Below, in pieces: positions 8,829 to 17,039 of a stretch of 64,000 nucleotides of DNA. The translations under genes and the position numbers were made by a program. The stretch's first letter is position 1; each line of letters opens with the position of its first letter. The notes under the pieces are model-generated. The model made no database searches and was not told the DNA's origin. It worked only from the letters and a program-made list of their open reading frames with translations. Source of the stretch: Blastocatellia bacterium (GTDB lineage Bacteria > Acidobacteriota > Blastocatellia > Chloracidobacteriales > Chloracidobacteriaceae); NCBI GenBank assembly GCA_019695185.1, contig JAIBAN010000001.1, positions 248,001 to 312,000 of the forward strand. Reading direction: 5' to 3'.

Positions 8829-9440
8829 CTAACGTTGGAGCCGAAACGCCGACTGGTCGGCAGCGGCAGGTTTGGCTTGCAGGCGTTTTAATAATTCCTC
8901 ATGGGCGCGATGCAGGCGGGAGCGGACTGTTCCGACCGGACAGCCAACCACGGCAGCCGTTTCAACGTAGCTCATTTCCTGCAAATCACACATGACGACC
9001 ACTTCGCGGTAATGGGGAGGCAGGCTCATGACTGCCTGCCGCAAGGTTTCAACCGACTCGCGCCGCAGGTATTCAGCCAGCGGGCCTTCGGCTTGAACCC
9101 AGCGTTCGTCTAATGTCCCGGTTTCTGAATCATCTTGCTCCAGGGTGACGAAACTGCGGTCGCGTTCCAGGCGGTGCAGGATTTGGTGGCGGGCAATTCC
9201 GTAAAGATAGGCCGCCACCGTTCCTCGTGCGGGGTCAAATTGAGCGCCGTCTCGAATCAACAGCAGAAAAACTTCCTGGGTCACATCCTCCGCCACTGCT
9301 TCGGAACCGCTCATGCGGAGGGCAAACCGGTAAATGGACCCTTGTCGTCGCTCATACAGTTCGGAAAAAGCTGCTTCATCGCCATTCAGCATGCGTTGCA
9401 GCAGTTCTTCGTCACTGAGTTGCGCCGAAACTGAAATCAT
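8829..9440 (-). CDS. ECF-type RNA polymerase sigma factor
   Basis: 203 residues, typical for ECF sigma factors. Region 2 is visible in AFSELYERRQGSIYRFAL and EDVTQEVFLLL; region 4 in MSLPPHYREVVVMCDLQEMS and GCPVGTVRSRLHRAHEEL. It directs RNA polymerase to a specific promoter set. It sits upstream of a zinc-finger anti-sigma gene (155 bp gap) and a Tat-exported dioxygenase, all on the minus strand. A composite heptamer array lies directly upstream (9458-9600), so any autoregulated promoter must lie in or beyond it. Confidence 0.93.
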   Translation of the reverse strand: MISVSAQLSDEELLQRMLNGDEAAFSELYERRQGSIYRFALRMSGSEAVAEDVTQEVFLLLIRDGAQFDPARGTVAAYLYGIARHQILHRLERDRSFVTLEQDDSETGTLDERWVQAEGPLAEYLRRESVETLRQAVMSLPPHYREVVVMCDLQEMSYVETAAVVGCPVGTVRSRLHRAHEELLKRLQAKPAAADQSAFRLQR

Positions 9441-9457
9441 GCGGTGAAGTCGCTTTC

Positions 9458-9600
9458 CAGGGTTCAGGGTTTTAGGGTTCAGGGTTTTAGAGTTCAGGGT
9501 TCAGGGTTTCTAAGTCTTGAGAGTCTTGGGAGTCTTGGGAGTCAAGCAGATTCTCAATTCTCAATTCTCAATTCAAAAAAACCGAACCCTAGACCCTATT
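9458..9600. repeat. Composite short-repeat array (GGGTTCA, CTTGGGAGT, TTCTCAA units)
   Basis: The gap holds, in order, several GGGTTCA units (9458-9508), three CTTGGGAGT-like nonamers (9512-9545), three TTCTCAA heptamers (9551-9575), and GAACCCTAGACCCTA (9584-9599), the reverse complement of the first class. The outer GGGTTC/GAACCC arms are inverted; the inner two blocks are each one-sided. It looks like one array interrupted by pieces of two others. It ends exactly at the stop codon of the DUF5666 gene. Confidence 0.85.
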
Positions 9601-10495
9601 CAAAGTCAGGCAAGCCGGAGCTGCGGATAAAACGGATGGTGAAATGACCAGCATCATCAAAGGTGCCGACCGCTTTAATCAGGTCGCCTTGCCGGAGCGC
9701 ATCCAGCCCGACAGGTTCACCGTTGCGATGAATCAACGCCTGCGGAGCCACGGTCACGGTTTGTTCAATTCCGTTTTGCCCGATGATAACCACCGTTCCT
9801 TCGACTGGGTTGACGCTGACGACATCACCAAACACCACCCGGCTGTTGGCTGCCATCAGATTGGTTTTGTCCGGCGGAGCATCGCCGCCATGCACGCGTT
9901 TGGCAACAAACTGTCCGCTTTCATTCGGGCGGCCCTCAGCAGCAATATGGTCACCGGCTTTGAAGTCAGCCAACGTGGCAGTTTGGCGGTTGCGTTCGAT
10001 CTTGGTTTCGGCGTCGGTCAACACGGTTTTGGTGCTGCCGTCTTTGACTTTGACTACGAAAGAACCGGCGCTGGTGTCAGCGGAAACAAATTCGCCTGCC
10101 GGGCCACGGCCTTTCGGCCCGCCACCCGGTCCGCCATCACGAGGAGCCTTGTCGCCACCAGATACTTTATCGGCAACCAGTTGCCCGGCTGAGTTGCGGG
10201 CTCCATCGGCCCGAACAAAGTCGTTGACCACAAAGGAAGCCAGGGTTGCGGCGGCTCGATTTCGATTATAGGTGGTTTGGGCGGTAACCAGAACGGTTTC
10301 CTGTTTGCTTTCGGGAGTGGTAATGGTCAGGCTGCTGGTGCCGACGGCAGTTAATTTACCGGCTACGGTTTTGGCCGGGTCCGGCGGTCCCTGCGGGCCA
10401 AACGGGCCTTGGGCAAGGACAGGTGCTTGCAAGGCAAGCGTCACAACAGCGGCACAAACCAGGCCGAAAAGAGATTTCCAAAGCGAGATTTTCAT
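9596..10495 (-). CDS. Secreted DUF5666 repeat protein
   Basis: 300 residues: signal peptide (1-28), then three tandem beta-rich repeats of about 75 residues, each with a G-x-(L/V)-x-x-V opening, a T/I-hydrophobic core and a closing D-x-I-x-A-x-G motif (FVRADGARN, HIAAEGRPN, LIKAVGTFD). This is the DUF5666 layout, found on exported proteins; function unknown. ATG at 10495 has a strong GAAGGAG site 7 bases upstream. The stop TAG is directly followed by the GGGTCTA array. Gly-rich linkers separate repeats 1 and 2. Confidence 0.8.
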   Translation of the reverse strand: MKISLWKSLFGLVCAAVVTLALQAPVLAQGPFGPQGPPDPAKTVAGKLTAVGTSSLTITTPESKQETVLVTAQTTYNRNRAAATLASFVVNDFVRADGARNSAGQLVADKVSGGDKAPRDGGPGGGPKGRGPAGEFVSADTSAGSFVVKVKDGSTKTVLTDAETKIERNRQTATLADFKAGDHIAAEGRPNESGQFVAKRVHGGDAPPDKTNLMAANSRVVFGDVVSVNPVEGTVVIIGQNGIEQTVTVAPQALIHRNGEPVGLDALRQGDLIKAVGTFDDAGHFTIRFIRSSGLPDFE

Positions 10496-10698
10496 GATGC
10501 ACTCCTTCGAAGTGTTGAAATGAATGTGATGTCTCAGGTTTTTCCGGAGCGACGGCGCTCCGTTTGATTTGCGCGAGTACACCGAAAAAATTTCGCCGGC
10601 GAGAGGTCAGTCGGTTGTTGTCGCACTCGTCCCCTAATGGAGCCGAGGCAGGGAAATGGTTCCACTATTTTTCAAAAAACTTCCGGAATGTATTTTTT

Positions 10699-10776
10699 GA
10701 ACCACAGAGGCGCACAGGGGCGCACAGAGGAAATTTTCAACCTCGTTGAGAACCTCTGTGCGCCTCTGTGGTTCGA
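10699..10776. repeat. Inverted repeat of CACAGAGG/CGCACAG units
   Basis: Left arm 10699-10731 and right arm 10752-10776 are inverted copies of GAACCACAGAGGCGCACAG..AGG, except that the left arm holds one extra 10-bp unit (GGGCGCACAG). A 20-base spacer separates them. The right arm begins 5 bp past the fabF stop. It follows the same arrangement as the heptamer arrays but with a 10-bp unit. Confidence 0.8.
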
Positions 10777-10778
10777 AA

Positions 10779-12089
10779 TCAGGTTGAGGAATGTGCTTCA
10801 TACCTTTTCACCACCAAGGCCGAGTTTTTCGAGCCAAAAGCAATACAGTTACAAAGGGCGGTGCGAATGATGCCGGAACGTCCCACATTCGGAATGTAAT
10901 CCAAATCACATTCGGGGTCCGGGTTTTCCAGGTTGGCCGTGGGGGGCAGGAACTGATGCTGCATGGCCAGGAGGGTGGCAGCGAGCCCGGCAGCTCCCGA
11001 TGCTCCCTGCGGATGGCCAACCAGGGATTTGGTGGAACTGCACGGAATTTGGTGGGCCTGTTCGCCAAAAGCCATGCGGACGGCTGCCGATTCCACTTTG
11101 TCATTGATGCGGGTGGCCGTCCCATGCAGGTTGATGTAATCAATGTCGGTTGTTTCCAACCCTGCATCATCCAGGGCAATCTGCATGGCACGGGCGGATT
11201 CGATGCCGGTTGGCGCAATCTGGACCCGGTGATAGGCATCACAGGTCGAACCATAGCCAACCACCTCCGCCAGAATCCGGGCCCCACGGCTTTGTGCCCG
11301 TTCCAGTTCCTCAAAGAAAAAAAGATATGCGCCTTCACCGAGCACAAACCCGTCACGGTCGGCATTAAAGGGCCGCGAGGCATGTTCCGGGTCGTGGTTC
11401 CAGCGGGTGGTAACGGTTCCCATCCGACAAAAGGCTGCCATCAGGCCGTAGGTAATGCAGGCTTCGACCCCGCCCGTCACCATGGCTTCCTGGCGGCCCA
11501 GGCGAATGGCATCAAAAGCATATCCCATGGCATCGGTCGAACTGGTGCAGCCGGTTGACACCACATGGCTGGGGCCATAGAGCCGAAACGCCATATTGAT
11601 TTCGCTCGAAACCATGCCGACCAGCGAGGCCACAATTGAATACGGGCTTACCCTTCGGTGGGCCGTATCGGAGTGCTGCCGGAAGAAGGCTTCATACTGG
11701 CGTTCGGCAAACTCGATGCCGCCCGCGCCGGTTCCAACCAACACGCCCCAGGCGCGGCGTTCTTCGTCAGAAATTGTTTCAAAATCAATGCCGGTCATCA
11801 ATGCTGCTTCCCGAACCGCAGCCAATGTCATGGGAACCGCCCGCTGCACCCGGTCCCGGTCTTTGTGGCCAATGCCCTCCGTGAAGGAAAAGTCTTTGAC
11901 TTCAGCCGCAACCCGGCAGGGAAGTCCGGCAGGCTGAAAGAGGGTAATCGGCCCGGTCCCGCTTTTCCCGACAGCCACGGATTCCCAAAAAGCCGGGCAT
12001 CCGATTCCGATGGGGCTGACGACGCCCATTCCGGTGATGACGACCCGACGGAGCTTTTCATTTGCCATTTGCCATTTGCGATCTGCCAT
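10779..12089 (-). CDS. fabF: Beta-ketoacyl-ACP synthase II
   Basis: About 430 residues. RRVVITGMGVVSPIG opens the thiolase-fold domain; the nucleophile cysteine is in VVSTGCTSSTDAMG, the first catalytic His in NLHGTATRINDK and the second in KSLVGHPQGASGAAG. It condenses malonyl-ACP with acyl-ACP in fatty acid elongation. The first residues, MADRKWQMANEK, are read from the GCAAATG heptamer array, which offers ATGs at 12089 and 12068 (and none has a ribosome site). Either may start translation; conserved sequence begins at LRRVV. No acyl carrier gene is adjacent, so a role in a secondary pathway cannot be excluded. Confidence 0.93.
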   Translation of the reverse strand: MADRKWQMANEKLRRVVITGMGVVSPIGIGCPAFWESVAVGKSGTGPITLFQPAGLPCRVAAEVKDFSFTEGIGHKDRDRVQRAVPMTLAAVREAALMTGIDFETISDEERRAWGVLVGTGAGGIEFAERQYEAFFRQHSDTAHRRVSPYSIVASLVGMVSSEINMAFRLYGPSHVVSTGCTSSTDAMGYAFDAIRLGRQEAMVTGGVEACITYGLMAAFCRMGTVTTRWNHDPEHASRPFNADRDGFVLGEGAYLFFFEELERAQSRGARILAEVVGYGSTCDAYHRVQIAPTGIESARAMQIALDDAGLETTDIDYINLHGTATRINDKVESAAVRMAFGEQAHQIPCSSTKSLVGHPQGASGAAGLAATLLAMQHQFLPPTANLENPDPECDLDYIPNVGRSGIIRTALCNCIAFGSKNSALVVKRYEAHSST

Positions 12090-12200
12090 TTTTGATTCCC
12101 GTTTCCATACTTCACTCTATGCTATGAGGCCGGAAAGCCTATGGTAGATGGCAAATGGCAAATGGCAAATGGCAAATGCCCGAAATGACAAATGGCAAAC
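12059..12200. repeat. Inverted heptamer array, GCAAATG class
   Basis: Left arm: three exact CATTTGC units at 12059-12079 plus two degraded ones to 12091. Right arm: four ATGGCAA units at 12148-12175, then further imperfect copies to 12200. The spacer is about 56 bp and lies between the divergent fabF and cytochrome c genes. The left arm is inside the fabF frame and provides its start codon. Confidence 0.9.
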
Positions 12201-12294
12201 GGCTGAAAAAATGGTATCTTTGCCCAACCGATGACAGGAAAAATGCGTCCTAGCCTTCATTCACACCATATCTTTTTTGCCGGAGTTCACACCC

Positions 12295-12648
12295 ATGAAT
12301 CGTTTCAAGAAATTGTCCTTTACTTTGGTTGTCTGCTTTGCTCTGTCCGTCTCACTTACTGCTTCCCATTCCTCTCAGGCTGCCGGAGTTGCCGGTGATG
12401 CCAAAAGCGGGGAGTCCCTTTTCAAAGGTTCGTGCAAACAGTGTCACATGGTAACGGAGGACGCCCTGGTGGGACCGGGACTGAAAGGGGTTCTTACCTC
12501 CAAGAAAAAACTGGAAAACGGCAAGGCGGCCACCGAAGCCAACGTCCGTTCCGTTATCAAAAAAGGCGGCGGCGGCATGCCCAGCTATGAAAAGAAATTC
12601 ACCGAAGCCCAGATTGATGATTTGATTGCTTACTTAAAAACCCTCTAA
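12295..12648 (+). CDS. Secreted mono-haem cytochrome c
   Basis: 117 residues: signal peptide (1-30), one haem motif CKQCH (C47-H51) and a likely sixth ligand Met95 in GGGGMPSYEKKF, the class I cytochrome c fold. It is a soluble periplasmic electron carrier. ATG at 12295 is chosen: GGAG lies 9 bases upstream and a signal peptide follows. The ankyrin gene starts 17 bp downstream with its own ribosome site, so the two are likely co-transcribed. The redox partner is not shown by context. Confidence 0.92.
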   Translation: MNRFKKLSFTLVVCFALSVSLTASHSSQAAGVAGDAKSGESLFKGSCKQCHMVTEDALVGPGLKGVLTSKKKLENGKAATEANVRSVIKKGGGGMPSYEKKFTEAQIDDLIAYLKTL

Positions 12649-12665
12649 GCCAAACAGGAGCCACT

Positions 12666-13499
12666 ATGAGGCGGTGCAGTTCCGGAATGATGACTGCGTG
12701 GCTGACTTTTACACTCGGAGTTGGCCTGACTGATGTCTGGACGACTTGCAATCCGCAGCCACCATTGCCATCACCTATCGTGATGGAACCAGTGTTGCCC
12801 TCCAGTGTAATCCCGTCACTGGTTCAGCCCTGTGTTGCCACGCCATCCGTGCCCAAAGAAATCCAGGAAGAAATCAGAAGGGAGGTTATTGAGTGGGATT
12901 TTGAGAACTGTGCCACCGGTCACATCATGGCTTATGAGGAGTATCACACCGATTTGATGGATGCAGCCGGAAATGGCGATATTCCCAAAATGAAAGTCTT
13001 GATGGCTGCGGGTGCAGATGTGAATGCCTCCCCAAGGTATGGCGAGACGGTTTTGATTTATGCCGTTCAACGCGGCAATCTTGAAGCTGTCAAACTGCTG
13101 TTGGAAAATGGTGCGAATATTCATCAGATGGGACATCAGTCAATGGATGCCCTCAACTGGGCAGCAACCGGAAAGAATACTGTCATCACCGAATACCTGC
13201 TTTCCAAAGGCGCAAATCCGTTTCATCAGGATAGTGTTGGGCGAACCGCTTTGATGCGAGCAGTACGTTGGGGAAACATTGAACAAATACACTGTTTGAT
13301 TCGATGGGGAGCCAATGTCAACGCCCGTGACAAAAAGGGGCGGACACCAATCATGTACTCCATGGACGCGAAAGTTCAGCAGCTATTGCTGGACCTCGGA
13401 GCAGACCCCAACCTCAAAGATATTCAAGGATACTGCTACCAAACCTATAATGAGGTTTTTCAAAGCTGGAAGAATCGTCCACCTGACCCAATTCAATAA
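12666..13499 (+). CDS. Ankyrin-repeat protein
   Basis: 277 residues. AGGAG lies 5 bases before the ATG. An N-terminal hydrophobic segment (about 8-24) suggests export or anchoring. Residues 95-260 hold four to five ankyrin repeats with the typical G-x-T-x-L-x-x-A and L-L-x-x-G-A-x-(V/I/P) pattern, for example ETVLIYAVQRGNLEAVKLLL and GRTALMRAVRWGNIEQ. Ankyrin repeats bind proteins; no enzyme domain is present. Pairing with a cytochrome c recalls ankyrin proteins beside periplasmic catalase or cytochrome genes, but a specific role is not readable. Confidence 0.85.
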   Translation: MRRCSSGMMTAWLTFTLGVGLTDVWTTCNPQPPLPSPIVMEPVLPSSVIPSLVQPCVATPSVPKEIQEEIRREVIEWDFENCATGHIMAYEEYHTDLMDAAGNGDIPKMKVLMAAGADVNASPRYGETVLIYAVQRGNLEAVKLLLENGANIHQMGHQSMDALNWAATGKNTVITEYLLSKGANPFHQDSVGRTALMRAVRWGNIEQIHCLIRWGANVNARDKKGRTPIMYSMDAKVQQLLLDLGADPNLKDIQGYCYQTYNEVFQSWKNRPPDPIQ

Positions 13500-13817
13500 T
13501 TTGTGTGAGACTGATTGCTTTATATTTACTGAAACCTCAACGCGCCGGTTCAACCGATGAATTCAGCCGGATGGCCGAACCCTGCAAGCTGATGCTGGTT
13601 TTGTTTAACGGCGTTTCTGTGGAAAGTCACAAAAACATCTTTCCGACGGTTCTTCCAACTGGCAGAGGATACTGACTCGACTTGTGACAAACACCCGCCA
13701 CAACTATGATGGGCCTTCCATTTTCTGAGGCACTGCTTCACCCGAAAACCGGACAAGACTGTTGCATTTCCAATCCAGTCCATCTTTTTCACATCTCCAC
13801 AGTTGAGGATTCCGACC
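13500..13817. other. Intergenic gap, no feature recognised
   Basis: About 318 bases between the ankyrin gene and the AAA gene. No array, hairpin or convincing frame was found; it presumably carries the promoter of the AAA gene, whose GAGG ribosome site lies just before 13818. Confidence 0.35.
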
Positions 13818-15527
13818 ATGTCCCCACAACGCCGTTTATTGACCCTTGATGAACTGAAACATCTTCCAAGCTGGGCGGCTGATATGGCCCGCAAATATTA
13901 TGCGGGCGAAGCTTCCCATTTTCTGCTGCACCACAACATTTATGATTTGGTGCGGGCGAAAGGGCAGTACGTCGGGCTGCTCAATTTTTTGCAGCAGGAA
14001 ATTCTGGGCACAAAAAACGTGGTGCTCTATAACCGCAGCGAAGGCATCACCTTTGGTTCGCAGGACGCCGAGCGCCAGTTCGAAGCCCAGGAACGGGTGG
14101 CCAACCCGCTTGTCAAACCGGCAAGTCTCCGGGGTTTACGCGACCCGATGCAGGCGCTGAATGCCATTGAACGCTTTTTGTACTATGGTGAACAGGTGGC
14201 CATCATCATCAATTTCATGGAAACGCTGATTCCGGCGGGAGATATGGGTTACATGAGCGCCGAGGAGCGCAACCTGCTCGTCATGTTCCAGCGCTGGATT
14301 ACCAATGCCCGGCTGCTCAATTCGGACAACATCGTCATTTTCATCACTGAAAACGTGACGGATGTCCATCAGCGGATTCGGGAAAACTCCCGCATGGTCA
14401 ACGTCAAAATTCCGTATCCGGACCATGAGGAACGGTTGCAGTTTGTCCGTTTCTTCAATGTCATGAATCCGGGACTCAAGATGGAAGTGACCGAAGAGCA
14501 ACTGTCACACATGACTTCGGGACTCAACCGGGTGCATGTTTCCTCGATGATGAAAAGCGCCTCCATCAATCCGGATGGGTTGACCTACGAAATCATCCGC
14601 AACAAGAAAAAGGAAATCATCGAAGCGGAATGTGTCGGGTTGGTGGAATTCGTGACACCAAAATATGGTTTGGAAAACGTGGGTGGTATGACCAAACCCA
14701 AAGAGTTTCTGAAAAATATTTCGGAAACCATTAAATCGGGTGAAACGGATGAGGCACCGATGGGGATTCTGCTGTCGGGGCCGGTCGGAACCGGAAAAAC
14801 CTTTCTGGCTGAAGCGTTTGCCAAGGATTGCGGTCTGAACGTCGTTGAGCTCAAAAATTTCCGCGACAAGTGGGTTGGTTCCACCGAATCGAACCTGGAG
14901 AAAATCCTGAATCTGATTCAGACACTGGCTCCGATTGTCGTCCTGATTGACGAAGCCGACGCCACCCTGGGAAATCGTGACGGCGGGGGCGACAGCGGAA
15001 CGGACCAGCGAATTTTCTCGAAAATCGCCAACGCCATGGGCGACACCGAAAACCGGGGCCGGATTTTGTGGATTTTGATGACCTGTCGTCCGGACCTGCT
15101 TCCGATTGACTTGAAACGCCAGGGACGTTGCGAAGAACACATCTCGCTCTTCTATCCGGAAACTGAGGAAGACCGGCAGGCAATTGTTGAAGCAATGATT
15201 CGCAAAAACAAAATTGCCCACAAGGTCGAAGACTGGAACCCGATTGTCAAAAGCATGCTCAAGCTTTCCGGGGCAGACATTGAGGGAATGCTCATCCGCT
15301 GTCGTCGGGTCGCCCGGCAGGCCGGACGCAAGGAAGTCCTGTTTGAAGACGTGGAAAAGGTGGCGCAGGAATTCACCCCGGCCCGTGATGAAGTGGCGGT
15401 CGAGTACCAGACACTGGTGGCTGTCCGGGAAGCCACGTCGCGGGATATGCTCCCCGAAGCCTATCGTCATGTCTCACCTGCCGAGGTTTCCCAGCGTATC
15501 GAGCAACTGCGCCCGATGGTCCGGTAA
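13818..15527 (+). CDS. Two-domain AAA ATPase, Ycf46-like
   Basis: 569 residues. The C-terminal AAA domain is intact: Walker A GPVGTGKT (321-328), Walker B VVLIDEAD (374-381), followed by the helical lid (to about 500). The N-terminal region (about 30-260) follows the order of an AAA module, with VAIIINFMETLIP at the Walker B position and NIVIFITENVTDV at sensor 1, but has no P-loop. A degenerate first AAA domain before an active one is the plan of the Ycf46 family of cyanobacteria and plastids. ATG at 13818 has TGAGGA upstream. Function unknown; a remodelling role is inference. Confidence 0.75.
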   Translation: MSPQRRLLTLDELKHLPSWAADMARKYYAGEASHFLLHHNIYDLVRAKGQYVGLLNFLQQEILGTKNVVLYNRSEGITFGSQDAERQFEAQERVANPLVKPASLRGLRDPMQALNAIERFLYYGEQVAIIINFMETLIPAGDMGYMSAEERNLLVMFQRWITNARLLNSDNIVIFITENVTDVHQRIRENSRMVNVKIPYPDHEERLQFVRFFNVMNPGLKMEVTEEQLSHMTSGLNRVHVSSMMKSASINPDGLTYEIIRNKKKEIIEAECVGLVEFVTPKYGLENVGGMTKPKEFLKNISETIKSGETDEAPMGILLSGPVGTGKTFLAEAFAKDCGLNVVELKNFRDKWVGSTESNLEKILNLIQTLAPIVVLIDEADATLGNRDGGGDSGTDQRIFSKIANAMGDTENRGRILWILMTCRPDLLPIDLKRQGRCEEHISLFYPETEEDRQAIVEAMIRKNKIAHKVEDWNPIVKSMLKLSGADIEGMLIRCRRVARQAGRKEVLFEDVEKVAQEFTPARDEVAVEYQTLVAVREATSRDMLPEAYRHVSPAEVSQRIEQLRPMVR

Positions 15528-15532
15528 TTTCA

Positions 15533-15692
15533 AGGACTGAGGGCGATTCAAAAGTGCTGAGGGCTGAGGACTGAGGACTGAGTGGTGGACTCTCCGCCGT
15601 TAAGGTGAATAAGTTTGGTCTTCCCTGACGGTTGGAGTTCTGCCGGGATTTCCCTGACGGTCGGGGTTGCAGTCACTCAGTCCTCAGTCCTA
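15533..15692. repeat. Inverted heptamer array, GGACTGA class
   Basis: Left arm 15533-15582 (GGACTGA/GGGCTGA units with an interruption), right arm 15672-15692 (TCAGTCC units), spacer about 90 bp. It begins 6 bp after the AAA gene stop. The spacer also holds two direct copies of TTCCCTGACGGT (about 15621 and 15650). The boundary GACTGAGTG is shared by both arms. Confidence 0.85.
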
Positions 15693-15798
15693 ATAAAGTG
15701 GCTTGCTTCATCAGCCTGAAATTGCATACTCTCCGGCTTCACTTTGTTTTCTTCACACCTTTTTTCTGGATACCAGCTTTCCAAGGAGCAAATTTCTT

Positions 15799-16902
15799 AT
15801 GTCCACTCCAGCCGTGAAACGGATTTTTAACTTTAGTGCCGGGCCAGCCGTGTTGCCCGTGCCGGTTTTGGAACAGATTCGGGACGAAATGCTGTCCCTG
15901 CCGGGTGTCGGAATGTCGGTGCTCGAAATCAGCCACCGTTCAAAAACATTTGACGACATCATCCAAACCGCTGAAGCCAAGCTGCGGAGTCTGATGGGGA
16001 TTCCGGAAAACTATCACGTGCTCTTTTTACAAGGGGGCGCGAGCTTGCAGTTTTCCATGATTCCGATGAACTTCCTGCCCGCTGGCGGTTCCGCCGATTA
16101 CATTTTGACGGGTGTCTGGGCGGAAAAAGCTTATAAGGAAGCCAAACGTTGCGGCACTATCAACGCGGCTGCCTCGACCAAGGAAGAAAACTTCACTCGG
16201 ATTCCCAAGCAGGAAGAGTTGAAGCTTGACCCGAACGCAGCCTATGTCCACATGACCTCGAACAACACGATTTACGGGACCCAATGGCATAATCCCACCG
16301 AACCCGAAGTTGGAAATGTGCCGCTCGTGTGCGATTCCTCGTCGGATATTCTGAGCCGCCCGGTTGATATTTCCAAATATGCGGTGATTTATGCCGGTGC
16401 GCAGAAAAACATCGGGCCGTCAGGTGTGACGCTCGTGATTTTGCGGGATGATATGCTGGCCAAAATTCCGGATGGGATGCACACGATGCTCGACTACCGG
16501 ACGCATACCAAGGAAAAATCGCTCTACAACACGCCGCCCACGTTTGGGATTTATGTCATCGGTCTGGTGGCCAAGTACCTGGAATCTTTGGGCGGATTGG
16601 CTGCGATGGAAAAACACAATCAGGAAAAAGCAGCGGTACTCTATGATGCAATTGATGCGTCTGAGTTCTATCGGGGCACCTGCCAGAAAGAAAGTCGTTC
16701 GCTGATGAACATTTGTTTCCGGTTGCCCAATGAAGACCTTGAAAAACAATTGATTAAGGAAGCGACTGCCGCCGGATTTGACGGCCTGAAGGGGCATCGT
16801 TCAGTGGGAGGTTTGCGGGCCTCAGTCTACAACGCCTTCCCGAAGGAAGGCGTTGTGGCATTGGTCGAATTCATGAAGGAATTTGAGCGGAAGAACGGGT
16901 AA
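15799..16902 (+). CDS. serC: Phosphoserine aminotransferase
   Basis: 367 residues. NFSAGPAVLPVPVLEQ opens the class V aminotransferase fold; LFLQGGASLQFSM, YAGAQKNIGPSGVT (the PLP lysine is in QKN) and GLKGHRSVGGLRAS are diagnostic of SerC. It converts 3-phosphohydroxypyruvate and glutamate to phosphoserine and 2-oxoglutarate in serine (and possibly pyridoxine) synthesis. ATG at 15799 has AAGGAG 9 bases upstream. No serA or serB is adjacent. It converges on the GX3-repeat gene with a heptamer array between. Confidence 0.96.
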   Translation: MSTPAVKRIFNFSAGPAVLPVPVLEQIRDEMLSLPGVGMSVLEISHRSKTFDDIIQTAEAKLRSLMGIPENYHVLFLQGGASLQFSMIPMNFLPAGGSADYILTGVWAEKAYKEAKRCGTINAAASTKEENFTRIPKQEELKLDPNAAYVHMTSNNTIYGTQWHNPTEPEVGNVPLVCDSSSDILSRPVDISKYAVIYAGAQKNIGPSGVTLVILRDDMLAKIPDGMHTMLDYRTHTKEKSLYNTPPTFGIYVIGLVAKYLESLGGLAAMEKHNQEKAAVLYDAIDASEFYRGTCQKESRSLMNICFRLPNEDLEKQLIKEATAAGFDGLKGHRSVGGLRASVYNAFPKEGVVALVEFMKEFERKNG

Positions 16903-16910
16903 TACTTTGA

Positions 16911-17035
16911 AGAACTGAGGATTGAGGATTGAGGATTGAGCTGTGTAATCGCGTTTCGAGACCCTTCTGAAAATTCCCGAAACTACGTATTTTCACTCGG
17001 AAGGCTTAAAACTCAGTCCTCAGTCCTCAGTCCTG
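16911..17035. repeat. Inverted heptamer array, GGATTGA / GGACTGA
   Basis: Left arm 16911-16940 is GAACTGA then three GGATTGA; right arm 17010-17035 is three TCAGTCC units (GGACTGA on the other strand). The arms therefore differ by a C/T transition in each repeat unit. Spacer about 70 bp. It fills the gap between convergent serC and the GX3-repeat gene. Confidence 0.88.
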
Positions 17036-17039
17036 GGAA

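Noticed and set aside
14505-15470. A 321-codon minus-strand frame inside the AAA gene
   Set aside because: Antisense to an intact AAA domain with Walker motifs; the product looks random.
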